Origin: Panorpa germanica
Taxonomy: Eukaryota > Arthropoda > Insecta > Mecoptera > Panorpidae
Direction of reading: 5' to 3'
Assembly: GCA_963678705.1 (NCBI GenBank)
Contig: OY783208.1
Coordinates: 8,370,001 to 8,434,000 of the forward strand
Length of the DNA: 64,000 bases
How positions within the stretch are numbered: the stretch's first letter is position 1; each line of letters starts with the position of its first letter. The translations under genes were made by a program, and so were the position numbers. Below, piece after piece: positions 45,278 through 60,539 of the stretch. The notes below the pieces were generated by a model, which made no database searches, was not told where the DNA came from, and saw only the letters and a list, made by a program, of their open reading frames with translations.

Positions 45278-48026
45278 TCTACTATATAAAAATAAGTCGG
45301 GTTTTCCTTCCTGACGTTATAACTCCAGAACGCACGAACCGATTTCCACGGTTTTGCATTCGTTGGAAAGGTCTCGGGCTCCGTGAGGTTTATAGCAAAG
45401 AAAATTCAGGAATTCAGGAAAAATTTAAACAGAAAAGCGAGAAAATCTTTTTCCACATACAGCGCCATCTCTGATACATAGCATAGATACAAACCAATAA
45501 TTTAAGTAGATGGCGCTGGTGCGTGATACGTTGTTTGACAGCTACTTATTGTTCTCTGCTCAGTTAATTTCATGTGACAAACCGGTATTGTGTTCACTGT
45601 GAAATTGTGAAAAAAAAAAGTTAAAAAAAATAAGTTAATTGTTTCCTAACATTTCAATTGGAAACCATCAAATCAATCACGTGTATTGTGCAAATTTTTA
45701 TTCAATTTCAACAGCAGGCATTTGTCTTTAAGGTGGTAAGTTGATCTGCAAGTGTATTCACAGAACTTAAGCGAAGAAGGACAAAATATAATAAGAGAAA
45801 ATGCCCGATTGAGACAACGCGTGAGCACACGAAGATCATTGGCATCATACAATCGCTTGGCATTCCAATATGATCCCACTGCGAACTACAGTGATGATGA
45901 AAATTTAGATATTGGACCAACGACGACTATATGCCGATATTGCAATGCGTTAAAGTTTAAAAGAGAAACGGCTGGATTGTGCTGCACAAGTGGAAAAGTC
46001 AAACTGGATCCATTATTTACACCACCACAGCCACTAAAACCATTGTTCGATGGAAGTGATCCCGATTCCAGCCATTTTCTTCAACACATCCTTGAATACA
46101 ATAACTGCTTTCGCATGACTACCTTTGGAGCTAATATCATTCGAGAAGGCGGCTTCATGCCGACTTGCAAGGTAAAAGATACAACACACATAACCAATCA
46201 CTCACACCAACGCAATGAATTGCAACACATAACAACTACATATACACCACATACTACACCATCACACGATCAGAAGTTACACCGTATTCTTCAACAAATG
46301 ATTGTTTGCAATTACAGATACAAGGACAAATATATCATTTGCATGGTTCAATGGTGCCAACACCAGATGAACCGCATCCATTTCTGCAAATATATTTCAT
46401 TTCGTCGATGGTGGATCAACTGAATGTGCGGTGCAATATACAGGGAACACAACAGTTAAAGAGACGAATTATTGAACAGTTGCAAGCATTTTTTCACGCT
46501 AATAATGTTGTGGTTAATATGTTCAAAAAGCATTGGAACGAATGCCATTGGATACGCACAAATTTGTCATAAGAGCGGATTGTACCCCAACAGGTGAACA
46601 TGTGCGAAGATTCAATGCACCCACCGTTAATGATGGTGCTGCAATTATTGTTGGCGATCCAACTAAATCGCGAGACATTGTCGTTCAGCGAAGAAGCAAT
46701 ATCATGCATCGTGTAAACGAGACACATCGTTTGTACGATGCGTTACAATATCCAATCATTTATTGGCAAGGGCAAGACGGATACGACATCACGTTGAAGA
46801 TGGTCGATCCAATTACAGGTACAATATTCACACAATAATTATTGCTATTATTGCTATTATTGGTTTCCATTAACAATTCATTTAATTTTGCATTTTGAGG
46901 CGTATCAACGAATAAAAATCTAAGCGCAATGAATTACTATGCGTATCGTATGATGATTTGTACACATGAGGAGAATGTTATTCTGAAGTGCCGTCGTCTA
47001 TTCCAGCAATTCGCTGTCGACATGTATGTCAAAGTCGAGACCGAACGTTTAGCGTTCATCCGATTCAATCAGGCAAAGCTACGACCTGAGGACTATATAC
47101 ACTTGCGTGATGCTATTCATTCAGATGGTGATGTTCAGAATATTGGACGTCTGACGATTCTCCCATCATCTTATATCGTAAGCCCACGACACATGCACGA
47201 ATACGCTCAAGACGCTATGACGTACGTGCGAAATTATGGAACTCCGGATTTATTTATTACGTTCACAAGCAATCCGAAGTGGACGGAAATTGAACGTGAG
47301 TTGGAACCGGGCCAAAAACCGCAAGATCGCCATGACATAATCGCCAGAGTATTTCAGCAAAAACTCAAGGTTATGATGGATGTGCTTACTAAGTATCGAG
47401 TTTTTGGTGACACACGTTGTTATATGTACTCGGTGGAATGGAAGAAGCGTGGACTACCGCATGCTCATATCCTAATTTGGTGAACAAATTACTTTCAAAT
47501 GAAGTGGATGACATCATATCAGCTGAAATTCCTGATCCAGTCACTGATCCCCATCTACACGACATTGTGACGACACAGATGGTGCATGGACCGTGCGGTG
47601 CATTAAATCCATTATCGCCTTGCATGGCTGATGAAAAGTGCACAAAACGATATCATTGTTTTTCACATGGGCAGTTATACGTTGCGTGTTCACGAATTGG
47701 GAAACCATCCGCTTTGTTTGTGTTAACGTCAGACAAAAACAAAAAATGTGGTTTACCAAAGAGCACTTCAATGAAACGGATAATTTGCGGACACGTATAA
47801 CGCTTCGATTCAGTATTTACTTTGGATTCACTTTCATTTACTTAGAGAAGTTCAACTAAATAACACTAATCGAAATGAATTCATTACTGTTGTGAAATGA
47901 AATAAAATTTTTCCTTTTCAAATATAAAACAAAAAAAAATTTTTTCTTCATCTTTTAATCACCAAACGAAATGTTACATAAAACGAAGCCGCCGGGAAAC
48001 GGAACGGAGTTCGCCGGGTTTGCTAG
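45278..48026 (+). mobile_element. Helitron 2, complete-ended deletion derivative
   Basis: Starts at TC (45278, preceded by A) with the typical animal Helitron 5' sequence (tctactatataaaaataagt). It ends at CTAG (48023-48026, followed by T) after a GC-rich 3' region. Insertion between A and T is thus satisfied at both ends. A subterminal 11-bp inverted repeat (cagcgccatct 45460-45470, agatggcgctg 45508-45518) may form a stem. The coding part keeps N-terminal and Rep sequence and the very last helicase residues, with the helicase itself deleted. Confidence 0.88.
45752..47800 (+). pseudogene. Helitron 2 Rep polyprotein with helicase deleted
   Basis: N-terminal piece (NIIRENARLRQRVSTRRSLA, CRYCNALKFKRE, LCCTSGKVKL, FGANI) ends at a possible donor after FMPTCK near 46170, with a matching acceptor (ttacag) at about 46317. 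Next come IQGQIYHLHGSMVP, a frameshift near 46530, then THKFVIRADCTPTGEH and SRDIVVQRRSN. Another gap precedes MNYYAYRMM, RLTILPSSYIVSPRHMHEY, YGTPDLFITFTSNPKW and the HUH motif KKRGLPHAHILIW (near 47445-47480). After a frameshift comes VHGPCGALNPLSPC, and at about 47660 the sequence jumps directly to the C-terminal end HGQLYVACSRIGKPSALFVL. All helicase motifs between are gone. Confidence 0.85.
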
Positions 48027-48054
48027 TCTAATAATAAATATGAGAAAACTTAGT

Positions 48055-48490
48055 TCTCACCAAACCAAGACTTTACTTAATACAAGTACGAAAATTGTTT
48101 TAATCACAGCCAAACACACAAAACAAACAACGAACTGGTAGACACCACAACCAAACAAAATAGATTAAATTCTTGCGTAATACTAATACGAAAATTTGTT
48201 TTATTTCAACAGTAAATATGTGAATTTTTTATATTTCTTGGTAAATCAAAACTTTACTTAATACAAATACGAAAATTGTTTTAATCACAGCCAAACACAC
48301 AATGAACTAGTAGACACCACAACCAGACAAAATAGATTCAATTTTTGCTTAATAACAATACGAAAATTTGTTTTATTTCAACAGTAAATATGTGAATTTT
48401 TTATATTTCTTGGTAAACCAAAACTTTACTTAATACAAATACGAAATTTGTTTTAATCACAGCCAAACACACAAAACAAACAACCATACA
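48055..48490. repeat. Tandem repeat of about 175-182 bp, 2.4 copies
   Basis: The string aactttacttaatacaa recurs near 48070, 48250 and 48423, with the intervening sequence conserved (cacagccaaacacacaa, aacagtaaatatgtgaattt). It lies just outside Helitron 2 and could belong to the 5' part of Helitron 1. Confidence 0.8.
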
Positions 48491-48726
48491 TACGAACATT
48501 AAAACAAACACAAATTAATAAACAAGAAACCATTTTTGAATAAAACAAAAGGGGTTAAAATAATTTGAATATAGCCAAGGTATACACATGAACGAATATT
48601 CTGTTTGTGAGAACTATTAATTTATGAAAAGAATTCTATTCAAGAATTTGAAACAATTTTATTATTTAATATATATTTTTTCTTTATGAAAAAATAATTT
48701 AATTAAATTATTATTTTATATATATA

Positions 48727-49348
48727 TGTGGAAAACAGAGAGTACCATGCCACTACTAACGTGGAAAACAAGAACTCTCCAACTTCTTATGTGGAAAGCA
48801 ATAACCAATCCGCTAATCTGATGTGGAATCAAGGTACTCTTATTTAATTTAGGGCAAATGTCAATTCAATTAATATTCAACTATGTAATATCTTAGTTGG
48901 TTTGTCAGGATGATAAAGAATCACATAATTGGTTTAATACATTTATTGAATAAAATAATAACGATGATAATAATAATGATAATAATAATGCTAATACAAT
49001 AAGGTTACAATATAAACGTTGATGTTTACTTTACAAATACAGAACAATGAATGCATAAACAACCTTAAGTTCTAGTTAATATATACTCAGTTCTACATTA
49101 GTTTTCAGCTTGACTTAAAAAGGTTTGTTTTTATTACTTCCCAGAATAAGCCTGGTTTGTTTCAATAAACACATCCCCTCATGTATTCACTCAGTGGTTT
49201 AAAGTTCCACACATTATAATTGCTTTTAACCTGTCACTTGGTTTCTATTTAAAACATACCCTCATTAATCACATTCTTTATGACTTTCTTAGAACGGGTG
49301 TCATAGTTATGAGTTCTTTGTTTGCTTGGTTTATTTGTTCTTTCCACA
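48727..49348 (-). repeat. Gypsy 3' LTR (minus orientation)
   Basis: 622 bp, TGTGG...CCACA, matching 50826-51447 base for base as far as I can read. The last coding residues of the integrase frame (RTNKPSKQRTHNYDTRSKK) run into it. Confidence 0.9.
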
Positions 49349-50072
49349 CGGCCGTCCAACTTATCTTTGGCCCCCAAAGACGATACGTCACTGCGGTCAT
49401 CTGGTTGCGGTTCGGCACCTGACAAAACATCTACAGTTTCAGAATCGCTGTCGTCTGAGAACACACCCCATGGCTTCATGTGGTCAGCACTTGAGTGTGT
49501 ATTAAAAGAACCTTCCCCTTCACCGATACGTCTTACCCTATACCGTTCATTTGGGTCAACTCCTGTAATTTGATACGGTCCTAAATATTTATTATGCAAT
49601 TTCAATCCAGTACCAAACTGAGTTCTTTTTACAGCTACAATGTCCCCGACTTTGTATGTCCTAGCTGGTTTCCTATTTCTATTGAAATTCTTGCGATTCT
49701 CTTCCTGTGTTTTTAATATTTGTTTCTTGGCGTTAACACGTAACTCTTGCAAGTCATCCTCTCGCATTTCTCGAGTAACTTCTTCTAACAGCTGATAGAT
49801 ATGCATCTCATCTTCTGTTTTCATTGTCACACCTGTTAACAACTTGAAAGGTGTAGTATTTATGCTGCGCTGATAAGTTTTGTTTAATGCTTGCTGTACT
49901 CGTCCCACGTATTTATACCATTCGAGTGGTTTATTTATAGAAAGCTTGGCCAACACTGGTATAATAGTCCCGATTACGCGTTCTACCTGTCCATTTCCTC
50001 GAGGTACGCCTGTAGTAATCTTGACATGTTCAATATTTCTAATCTTGCAGTAATCTTCAAATTCTTCTGATT
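49249..50072 (-). pseudogene. Gypsy integrase C-terminal part
   Basis: Opens with EEFEDYCKIRNIEH and TTGVPRGNGQVERVIGT, which holds the last catalytic Glu of the integrase core, then LEWYKYVGRVQQALN. A chromodomain-like/SH3-like C-terminal domain follows (YKVGDIVAVKRTQFGTG, LHNKYLGPYQITGV, RYRVRRIGEGEG), then an acidic and then basic tail ending in the LTR at 49249. It lacks the first two catalytic Asp residues because of the internal deletion, so it is inactive. Confidence 0.85.
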
Positions 50073-50497
50073 AATTCGTATTTGAACGTCGTCCAATCCT
50101 TGACTACGTTCAAACTAGCATCAAACCAGTTTTTCGCGGCACACTGCAACTTGTTGACACCTTGATGAAGCTTCACTTTATCACTCCATCCATAAATGTC
50201 CGCTATTTCTTCCAATTTTCGCACCCAAGCTGTAGCCGTCAATACTGTGGTTGCTGGGTTAAACACAGGTATACATTCCAGGTTCTGTGTCGGCATAAAC
50301 CCATGATGATTCATTCTCTGTTCCTGTATTGTACTATTCCTGATACTCATCTGCAATAGTTCCTTCCTAAGCCTCGTCAGCTCTGCTTGTACTCCCAACC
50401 AACTATCTTCATTAGATGTTGAGTTACCTGAGCGTCCAGCTAACAAACTATCATCAACAGTAGTATCGTTCATGTTTACGTTATATGCCATTTTCAA
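50060..50497 (-). pseudogene. Gypsy gag N-terminal part, truncated
   Basis: Starts at an ATG at 50497 (or 50491). It has a coiled-coil-like stretch (LGVQAELTRLRKELLQMS) and a gag/capsid entry motif (PTTVLTATAWVRKLEEIADI-like region, here FNPATTVLTATAWVRKLEE), then AAKNWFDASLNVVKDW. The frame ends where it meets integrase sequence near 50066. The rest of capsid and the zinc knuckle are deleted. Confidence 0.75.
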
Positions 50498-50811
50498 TTT
50501 TCTCCTCGTAAAACAGTTTACACACTTTTCTGATACAATTCACTTGCTAGTCCTATTATAAAGTCCGTCTTATAAATTCTCGACTATTCCGCTAATGAAC
50601 TATCACTTGAAAGCACTGTTTGTAGAAAACTATCTTGTATTATTCTTCTCCGTATTATTCACTTGTGGATAACTCGTAGATAACTAATCCGCACTTAGTT
50701 CAATTCGCTATGAGTTACTAATCCGCACTTCTTTGTATTATTCACTTCGCGCACTTAGTTCAATTCGCTATGAGCTGCTAATCCGCACTTCTGATGTGGA
50801 AACGAGAGCTC

Positions 50812-50825
50812 AATCCCACTTCTGA
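50812..50825 (-). promoter_or_regulatory. Gypsy primer-binding site (Leu tRNA-like)
   Basis: Directly after the 5' LTR the minus strand reads tcagaagtgggatt, which I recognise as complementary to the 3' part of a leucine tRNA (without its last few bases). The LTR at 59160-60346 is followed by a similar site. Confidence 0.5.
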
Positions 50826-51447
50826 TGTGGAAAACAGAGAGTACCATGCCACTACTAACGTGGAAAACAAGAACTCTCCAACTTCTTATGTGGAAAGCAA
50901 TAACCAATCCGCTAATCTGATGTGGAATCAAGGTACTCTTATTTAATTTAGGGCAAATGTCAATTCAATTAATATTCAACTATGTAATATCTTAGTTGGT
51001 TTGTCAGGATGATAAAGAATCACATAATTGGTTTAATACATTTATTGAATAAAATAATAACGATGATAATAATAATGATAATAATAATGCTAATACAATA
51101 AGGTTACAATATAAACGTTGATGTTTACTTTACAAATACAGAACAATGAATGCATAAACAACCTTAAGTTCTAGTTAATATATACTCAGTTCTACATTAG
51201 TTTTCAGCTTGACTTAAAAAGGTTTGTTTTTATTACTTCCCAGAATAAGCCTGGTTTGTTTCAATAAACACATCCCCTCATGTATTCACTCAGTGGTTTA
51301 AAGTTCCACACATTATAATTGCTTTTAACCTGTCACTTGGTTTCTATTTAAAACATACCCTCATTAATCACATTCTTTATGACTTTCTTAGAACGGGTGT
51401 CATAGTTATGAGTTCTTTGTTTGCTTGGTTTATTTGTTCTTTCCACA
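50826..51447 (-). repeat. Gypsy 5' LTR (minus orientation)
   Basis: 622 bp, identical on reading to 48727-49348. The leader to its left contains short direct repeats (gctaatccgcacttct, ttcaattcgctatgag). Confidence 0.9.
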
Positions 51448-51599
51448 TATATATATTTTTTTTTCGTTATTTTGGATTTGATATATATATACGTGTATAT
51501 AATATTCATGAATAAATAAAAGTTATTTGCTAATTTGAAAGAAATGCAAAATAATGTTTTTAAGTATTTTTCGCTAAAATATATCATTTTTTAAATTTG

Positions 51600-52600
51600 A
51601 GTTTCCTTTCTTTGTTATAATCTTTTCATTTACAGTAATAAAGTACTGTATTGACCAGTTTCCAGTGCCCCCGCCCATAAGTCCCAATCATGACCTCTTG
51701 ACTTCATGCTCTCTTACGTTTTCGAACTTTTAATTTGATTTCTCTCAACTTCCGCCATGGAGCGCCTCCTTCCATCAGCACTCCGTATCGCTTCTTCCCT
51801 GAGCATCGTCGGTCCTTAGAGTACTTTCACAGCGCCCACGCTTTAGCACTATAATTAAATAATCCTTCGATTCCTCCTCCCTGCGTAAAATTATTATTTA
51901 CCCTAATGAAGCACAGTATTAAACAATGTCCACTGCTCCGCCCCTATACACCAATCATCACCTCTAGCGTCCATGCTCTGTATCGTTCTCGCATTTTCAA
52001 ATGTATTCCTCTGCACTTCTGCCCCAATGCGCCCACTTGCAACACCACAGCCCATCTGAGCATCATCGCTCAGTAGGGCACTTTCCTATCGCCCCCGTTT
52101 TAGCGCAATCATTAAATAATCTTTCGCTTCCACCCCCTGCGTACTAATCTCCTAGCAATTAGTTTTCAAAATAAATACTTTACTCGCAACCTACATACTA
52201 AATTTCATCCTTAGAAGTACATTATTTTTTAATAATTATTCGATAAGATAAATGCTTGATAAAATTAATTTTCACTCATTTTAATGTAAACCTACTAATT
52301 ACATCAATTCATTTATGTTTTTAAGAAAGCCTAGCGGTTCGCTCCTAATAATCTCATCTCTAGCCTTATCCTTCCCGTTATTGTACTTTCAATTTAATCC
52401 CCTGAACCGCCGCCCACATTTCCAGCACCAAAGCACATATTCTACAACACATTTACCTCCCAGAGCCAATATAATCTATCGCTACTTCTTCTAACACCAC
52501 CGTTACTTAGTGTCCTGAACCCCGGCGCCACCCTCTCCTCCAATCAGGCACTACCAGTTCAATATTACAGCAATTCATTTACATAATTAAAACTCCACTG
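51600..52600. repeat. C-rich diverged repeats of about 250 bp
   Basis: Less AT-rich than its surroundings and strongly pyrimidine-biased. The block 51650-51900 and the block 51910-52150 align loosely (catgctct, gagcatc.tcg, taaataat.ttcg, cccctgcgta). A third similar block may be 52330-52560. No open frame. It may be the 5' untranslated region of the LINE that follows, or an unrelated repeat. Confidence 0.45.
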
Positions 52601-52605
52601 TACTC

Positions 52606-53304
<699 letters not shown>

Positions 53305-55122
53305 CAATGTCAGACCTGTTCTGTAAATCGGACAAATCTACTGAGAGGAACGTCGAAATGGTAGAAAATGAAAAGAAGAGGAAAAGAATTGAGAATCCGG
53401 AAAAGGATGAAAACATAGAGAAACAAGTGGAGCCAAATGAAATCCAACATCTCATTCAAATGATTGTTAGAGAAACAGCGAAACTGGAGAAAATTGTTAA
53501 AGAAAACTTTAATACAAAGAGAGAAATTAGAGACATCTCAGCCAGACTGAACCTTCAGGTCGGAAAACTAAAAGCAGAAGGGATACAAAAGGCAATTGGA
53601 AGTTTATCTATAAGAGGAAACACTGCAGAAATGGAAACTCAAACTGATACCGAGAAAATAAAAGAAATAGCTCCAAAAGGAGAAAGGGAAGAAAAGAAAA
53701 TAACAACGAAAGATGCAGAAACTCAAACTACTACTCCTGAGGAAAACAAGAATGCGATACAAATAGAAGACAAAATAGCGAAATTCAAGCAGGAAAGGAC
53801 AGGAGACATAAACTTGGCAGAGGCTTTAGATCTAGTTCACGCAAGTTGGCCTACGGAAGCATTTAAGTCAACTAACATGGTAAGAGGTGGAGTTATGCAG
53901 GCATCAAAGGACAAGGATACGATATTGGTGATGGACCAAGAGGTGAGCGAGGATAATCCTCTTGTAAGACGGCTAAGCGAAAGAATACCGCAGATAGAGG
54001 ATATTATCAGAAGAAAACTGATACAACCAGGAAAACTAATATGCATGGAGAATAAAAGCATTATAATCCAGGATAACGGAGAAAAAGAAGCTGGTAGCAG
54101 TTACACATATCTCGCTGGACTGAACGGGGCAAAAGTGAACACTGAAAACATAAAGGACGTAACAGCGTTATTAGAGAAAGTAAAAACCATCTCTGGAAAG
54201 GAGGGAAGGAAAGAACTCATATTTATATGCTCGAAGGATGGGCTGGAGTTCCAGCTTCGCAAAATCATAGAACTCATTTTTGGAGATCAAGGTTATCACA
54301 TAACTCTACATACGAGAAGTGAAGGAAAAACAGTACAAAAAACACAAGATTGGCAACTTGCTGGAAGGACCGGAAAGGCGACAAGCAGAGAAATAGTGCT
54401 GGTTAAACCGAAGGGAGAAGGAAGAACATATGTTGATACTGTTAGAGAGATGAAGAAAAATATTGATATAGAGGAACTAGACGTCAAAATAAAAAACATC
54501 GAAAAAACACCGGAGGGCTACGTAAAGCTGAGTGTTTCCGGAGGTAAAAAAAGAAACGGGGAATCGCTAAAAGCAGCGGTACAACAGAAAATGGGAAATT
54601 CGGTGGAAGTAGAACTTGTCCAACGACAGAAGAACATAATAGTCATCGACATAGATGAAACTATCTCCGAAGAGGAAATAGTAGAAGCTATACAGAAGGA
54701 ACTAGGTGACTCCGAATCTGGTGAGAAAGGCATCACTATAAAAATGGCACTGAAGCCAAACAGCCGGGGGCTTCGATACGCGAATGTTATGTTACCCTTT
54801 GATAGCGCTTTACGTCTCTTGTCTAATGTAAGGTTGAAAATAGGATGGAGTAGGTGCAGAATAGTAGAAAGACTAGCACCAATAAAGTGCTTCAAATGTC
54901 AAAACTACGGACATTTTGCGAGTTCGTGCAAAAATGAGGAAGACACGAGGGAAAAATGCCTGAAATGTGGAGAGGCAGGACATAGGGCGAAGGAATGCTC
55001 TAATGAAGTGTATTGCTGGACCTGCAAGATAAAGGGACACAGCGGAAGGGAAATGATATGTCCAAAATACAAATCCCTAGTGAGTGAACTAATGAGGAAA
55101 AGGATTGACTCACCCGCTAAAT

Positions 55123-58642
<3,520 letters not shown>

Positions 58643-58654
58643 CCTTGCAATATC

Positions 58655-59159
58655 AAAGACGTAGAGAGCGCGAAACTTAAAGCGAAAGTCGCAGAGATTT
58701 ATGATCCGAGAAGCGAAAAAATTGATATTGCGATGGTGTTCATGGCAAAGGGAATTTGGAAGAAATGGAAACAACCAATTGCTTATTTCTTCACGAATGC
58801 TGGGATGGGTGCACCGCATTTAGTAAGATATAAAATTGATTGTTACAAATTTAAAGGAGTGTGGTCTTACTGTGATAGCTACAGTTTCAGATCAATTCTC
58901 AATAAACACAAAAGCTATCAAAATGTTAAAAGATGAAACTACAATAAATTATAAACGCAAATGCATAGAAAATACAAGCTTAGGCTGTATAACAAGTGAG
59001 TTGGAGATTATACATCTGAATGATCCACTTCACTTGCTAAAAGGCATTAGTAATATGCACTCGAAACCGACGTTGAATTTAAAATTAACAGCGACATCAA
59101 CAGAAGCCATTCCAGCCAGCTGGAATGATGTAACATTTTATACTTTAGATGTCGGAGAT
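58655..59159 (+). pseudogene. P-element/THAP9-type transposase fragment
   Basis: MVFMAKGIWKKWKQPIAYFF and then, after a frameshift near 58835, TNLKECGLTVIATVSDQFSI, KAIKMLKDET, IIHLNDPLHLLKGI and ASWNDVTFYTLDVGD. These are characteristic RNase H-like transposase segments of P elements and THAP9. The left border with the R2 fragment is near 58650. The right border is exact: an LTR begins at 59160. THAP domain and C-terminus are absent. Confidence 0.8.
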
Positions 59160-60346
59160 TGTTAGGGAAAATATCGACATTTGCAAAGTGTTCCGATATT
59201 AACAATTACGTGTCACACTTTTATTAGCTATTTAAAATAAGATTTAGTATTACGTCAGTAAGGTACTAATAAAATTCCAGATATTCAGAATATTTCTGGA
59301 TTTAAGATTTTATGTAATTGCAATTAGAGTTTATTTTCACTTTGCCAATTTAATGTTCACGACCTTTAGGATTTGTAAGAATAACGGTTATGTTTCCTGT
59401 GAACCCAAGGATGACCGTTAAGGTATAAACATTTAGTTGCCAGAAAAATATTCAATCGAAATCTGTAATTCGGCATGACAACATCTCATGTAATATAATA
59501 AGTAAGTTGTAAATTAGTTGTATTAGTTGTAATTAATTGTAATTTCTTTATCATTTTGGTAATAAAGAACTAGTGTATTTGGTGTGTTATTTATCCGACG
59601 CATCATCAAGCAATTATACAGTCCACTACCAACGAATAATTCTGGGTTAAATATTAAACTGTTAAATCAGAATTTTGCATCTACATTGTGATCCGTCAAG
59701 CCAGAATTTGCAGAATTTGAAGAAGCTATACGCATAATTAGAACTTTATGATGAAACTGTTAAAGCAAATACTAAGCTTCCAGATATTAGGAATATTTCT
59801 GAATGTTAAGATTTAATATATTTGTGACTTTGTCGGTGTAATTGTAAATAGAGTTTATTTTCACTTTGTCAATTTTATGTGTTTATGACCTTTAGGACTT
59901 CCTAGTAAAGACGAACTTGTTATTTCTATGAATAACGGTTATATTTTCTGTGAAACTTATGAAGACCTTTAAGGTATAAACATTTAGTCGGTAGAAAGTA
60001 ATTTATTCGAAATCTGCAACTCGACATGTAAACATCTCATGTAATTCAAACTCTATACGTCTACACGACATCTAATGTAAGCAGTTACTCAAGACGAGAA
60101 CATATAAGTGTTTGAACCAAGAACACACTACTGCATTACCGAGATCTAACCGCTACCAGTCTCACTAAGTGGGGGTTGTATGTTTCATCCCCTCTCTATC
60201 TATGAAGCACGTCGCATTATGAATTATAACTGAGCAATAGACTAACATATTTTGTATCGATTCTAATATTTGTGAATAAACATCTTTGTACTAAACTTAA
60301 GTTCGGCTTATAATTTCTAATTAGCACTCCCTAATTGTTTCTAACA
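59160..60346 (+). repeat. Candidate LTR (about 1.19 kb) with adjoining primer site
   Basis: Starts TGTTAG and ends CTAACA, and is followed at 60347-60361 by tatcagaagtgggat, a Leu-tRNA-type primer site. Inside, 59276-59493 and 59779-60044 are imperfect direct repeats (ggtataaacatttagt, catctcatgtaat in both). It interrupts the P-element fragment. No gag or pol follows, so it is a solo or truncated LTR; an alternative is two short diverged LTRs around a remnant. Confidence 0.6.
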
Positions 60347-60539
60347 TATCAGAAGTGGGATACACCGTGCAAAATGATGATATTTTTCCATTTTTTTTGT
60401 ACAAATAAACCCGAAAAGACAATTGTTCTGTGCAGTGACGCTGTTTTTGTTATGTTAAATTTATTGTTGAACAGTAAATTTTAAGCTATTAACATTAGTG
60501 AACTGAATTAGTGAGAAACTCATTTATTGGTTGGTTAAA

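Larger units (their letters stand above)
48727..51447 (-). mobile_element. Ty3/gypsy-type LTR element, recent internal-deletion derivative
   Basis: Two 622-bp LTRs (48727-49348 and 50826-51447, offset 2099 throughout) start TGTGG and end CCACA and look identical on reading. A TATA(TA) target duplication lies within a TA-rich site. On the minus strand the order is 5' LTR, leader, gag, then directly the end of integrase, then 3' LTR. Protease, RT, RNase H and most of the integrase core are deleted. Identical LTRs mean insertion is very recent, so the deleted form was probably mobilised in trans. Confidence 0.88.

Noticed and set aside
48055..48490. CRISPR-like array
   Set aside because: Only about 2.4 long repeats, no spacers of regular size, in a eukaryotic context.
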